DNA of 64,000 bases, taken from contig JAJCKG010000013.1 of the NCBI GenBank assembly GCA_020558355.1, positions 16,160-80,159 on the forward strand, given 5' to 3'. The stretch is from a bacterium 210820-DFI.6.37. Lineage in GTDB: Bacteria; Bacillota; Clostridia; Peptostreptococcales; Anaerovoracaceae. The notes under the pieces are model-generated. The model ran no database searches, had not been told where the DNA came from, and worked only from the letters and a program-made list of their open reading frames with translations. Both the position numbers and the translations under genes were made by a program. Of this stretch, positions 62,168 through 64,000 are shown piece by piece (position 1 is the stretch's first letter; every line of letters starts with the position of its first letter).

Positions 62168-64000
62168 ATGAAAAAGAAAAAATTGCTTTCGATTTTGCTT
62201 GCTCTGGTGATGGTTGCGACATTACTGCCCGCAACGGCATTTGCGGCTGAATCAGAGAGCGGAAACGAAGATGGATGGCATTATGTCACCATGAATGTGC
62301 CATACGCGGATTTCTATGAAGCGTATGGAGTAGATGACGCGGCATATTATAAACTGCCAAATGATGTAGATGGTGTTTCGACTGCGACTACAGGTAAATC
62401 TTTTGGCCCTACAGGAGGAGCAACTTATAACGATGGTGTTGCGTATATCTTGGGAGTAAAACTTCCTGTACAGATAAGCGATACTGATTATGCCAATTTG
62501 GATCCAGCTTTGAAGGATGCGGCTAATAAAAATTATGGTTATACTGATCTGGAAACAGCTCCGGCTTATTACAGCACTCTGACCATAGGTGAGGATGGGA
62601 AATATGAGTTCTCACAGATTGCCAAGGCTACAGTGACTACGGACTACCTTTCTATTGAACCGGATTATGCTGCAGGAGAATCTCTTTACGATGGGTCATC
62701 CAATTACCATGACAAAAAATATAATGATTCATCTGATGGATTCCTGACCAGTGGTTACGGGGATTACCAGATTGCGATCGGTGGATATTCAACGACGGAA
62801 GGCATTCAGACTGGTGCGGAAGAGTATACAAAAATCTCTCTTTACGGAGCTATTCTGAATGTAACCGGAACTTCCTCCAGTGACGGCAAAACAGACAAAA
62901 AGTTTGGTATGACTGGGGGAGAAAATATCTGGATCGGCAGCAGAAAAGTAGAAACGCAGATTGCCTGGTCTATAAAAGATGGAAAAGGGCTTCATATCAA
63001 CCATAACAATGAGTCTTTGCCTACTTACTACCAGTTTGATATGAACGGCGGAACACTCAGTTCTGTAACCCTGATTACTAGCGAAGGACTGATTGAAGTT
63101 TCTAAGAGTAAGACTGACGGCGAAGGAGTGAAACTTCCAGAGTATTATGCCGGAGATTTAAGTAAGCTTACATATTCTATTAATAATGAAGATGCAGAAT
63201 TGACTATCAGTGGAATTCCAAATGATTTAGAAGATGTAACAGTTAGCTTGGTGAGTGGCATTGAAAATCTGGCATCTAACGCAACCATTACAGGCGATAA
63301 AGTGGCGCTGAAAGCTGTACCGACAGCTGGCAAAAATTATACGCTGACTATCAGCAGCTCCAACTATTCGGACATTACAAGATCCGTTTCCACGCCGATT
63401 ACTCAGGAACAGAAGGATATTCTGCAGAAATGGGTTGACAAAGCCTATGCTACCGAACAGGTTGAAAATGATGCTACTCTGAAAGAACATGTAGGCGAAG
63501 CGGAAGAGATGATCGATGCAGAATCAGAGACTTCCTTTAATGCGGCAACTCTGATCGATGAATTAAAGCCGTTAGTTAAGGCGCATTTCCCAACAGCGAC
63601 AGTTGCGGCAACACTGAAAGACAGCGCATTGGCGATTGAGCTGACAGGAATTGAGCTGAGCGGACTTGAAAATCCTACATACCAATTAACAGTACCAGGA
63701 CATAAAAAAGGGCAGACTACTATGATTGCAAGCGGCAATCTGGAATCTCTTGCATTTGCGATTGATGCGGAACTGACTGTAGGTACAGAATATACTCTGA
63801 CAATTGTAAGTGATAACTATCAGGATATTACTACAAAAGTTACAGCCATAAAATCCATAGAAAACGCTACAGTAAGCGCTATTGCGGCTCAGACTTACAC
63901 CGGAAAAGCCCTTGCGCCGGCTGTAACCGTGAAAGACGGGGAAAGAACACTGGTTAAGGATACCGATTACACAGTAAGCTATAAGAACAACACAAACGCT
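62168..64000 (+). CDS. secreted surface protein with Tp47-C-like domain and repeats (3' end outside window)
   Basis: The frame is open from ATG 62168 to the window end (611 codons). It has a signal peptide (about 1-27, ending ATAFAA). A region beginning YVTMNVPYADFYEAYGVDDA and continuing with a VDGVSTATTGK block resembles the penicillin-binding Tp47 domain C family common in gut Clostridia. After about residue 295 come repeated beta-sandwich units (YTLTISSSNYSDITRS, YTLTIVSDNYQDITTK), then an Ig-like repeat TYTGKALAPAVTVKDGE. It is likely cell-surface attached and possibly adhesive. Enzymatic or beta-lactam binding activity is unproven. Confidence 0.8.
   Translation, partial: MKKKKLLSILLALVMVATLLPATAFAAESESGNEDGWHYVTMNVPYADFYEAYGVDDAAYYKLPNDVDGVSTATTGKSFGPTGGATYNDGVAYILGVKLPVQISDTDYANLDPALKDAANKNYGYTDLETAPAYYSTLTIGEDGKYEFSQIAKATVTTDYLSIEPDYAAGESLYDGSSNYHDKKYNDSSDGFLTSGYGDYQIAIGGYSTTEGIQTGAEEYTKISLYGAILNVTGTSSSDGKTDKKFGMTGGENIWIGSRKVETQIAWSIKDGKGLHINHNNESLPTYYQFDMNGGTLSSVTLITSEGLIEVSKSKTDGEGVKLPEYYAGDLSKLTYSINNEDAELTISGIPNDLEDVTVSLVSGIENLASNATITGDKVALKAVPTAGKNYTLTISSSNYSDITRSVSTPITQEQKDILQKWVDKAYATEQVENDATLKEHVGEAEEMIDAESETSFNAATLIDELKPLVKAHFPTATVAATLKDSALAIELTGIELSGLENPTYQLTVPGHKKGQTTMIASGNLESLAFAIDAELTVGTEYTLTIVSDNYQDITTKVTAIKSIENATVSAIAAQTYTGKALAPAVTVKDGERTLVKDTDYTVSYKNNTNA

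Overview
The window reads as chromosomal DNA of an anaerobic, spore-forming Gram-positive bacterium of the Clostridia (Eubacteriales). The case rests on a sporulation pair (germination protease gpr and spoIIP), a dlt operon for D-alanylation of teichoic acids, Shine-Dalgarno sequences of the GGAGG type throughout, TTGACA/TATAAT promoters, and the clostridial chaperone order rpsT-gpr-spoIIP-lepA-hemW-hrcA-grpE-dnaK-dnaJ. Base composition is moderate, with codons such as GCG and CGG common. I cannot place it at genus level; a relative of the Anaerovoracaceae is possible but unproven.

Layout. 1-2.5 kb: end of a dGTPase gene, a DUF445 membrane protein and a nitroreductase. 2.5-7.0 kb: a mec-like locus, with a MecA-type penicillin-binding protein convergent with blaI-blaR1, and matching BlaI-type operators at both promoters. 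7.1-12.7 kb: single genes (SGNH hydrolase, membrane-linked phosphoesterase, NYN-domain protein, Nudix) and a GntR(YtrA)-ABC transporter operon. 12.7-16.6 kb: ferredoxin-like protein divergent from a Crp/Fnr regulator, a cluster of DnaA boxes, a macrodomain protein, a DD-carboxypeptidase and a DUF3343 protein. 16.7-21.9 kb: SH3/glucosaminidase cell-wall hydrolase, anchored cohesin-like protein, M29 aminopeptidase, diacylglycerol-kinase-family protein, tRNA-Ser(CGA).

21.9-26.8 kb is the accessory stretch. Directly after tRNA-Ser come AT-rich HNH nuclease and methyltransferase genes that overlap, then DUF4186, DUF1848, an FMN reductase, a decayed nucleotidyltransferase/HEPN pair, and a repeat that looks like a mobile-element end. 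26.8-32.8 kb: sbcD-sbcC, cysK, mutY. 32.9-38.9 kb: polysaccharide deacetylase and a complete dltABCD operon that ends in a very small dltX. 38.9-48.1 kb: DtxR-family repressor, deoD, two acyl-CoA synthetase genes, TetR, MFS, LD-carboxypeptidase, M20 amidohydrolase. 48.2-61.8 kb: rpsT, sporulation genes, lepA, hemW, an inserted glpK-acyltransferase pair, and the CIRCE-controlled hrcA-grpE-dnaK-dnaJ heat-shock cluster. 61.8-64.0 kb: a long structured untranslated leader followed by a secreted surface protein that runs off the window.

A cell-envelope theme runs through the window. The inducible beta-lactam-insensitive transpeptidase, DD- and LD-carboxypeptidases, SH3-glucosaminidase, polysaccharide deacetylase, D-alanylation system and surface proteins all remodel or decorate the wall. 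The strongest candidates for something new are the structured leader with tandem motifs at 61.9-62.1 kb, the DnaA-box cluster at 14.3 kb, and the tRNA-linked HNH/methyltransferase cassette.
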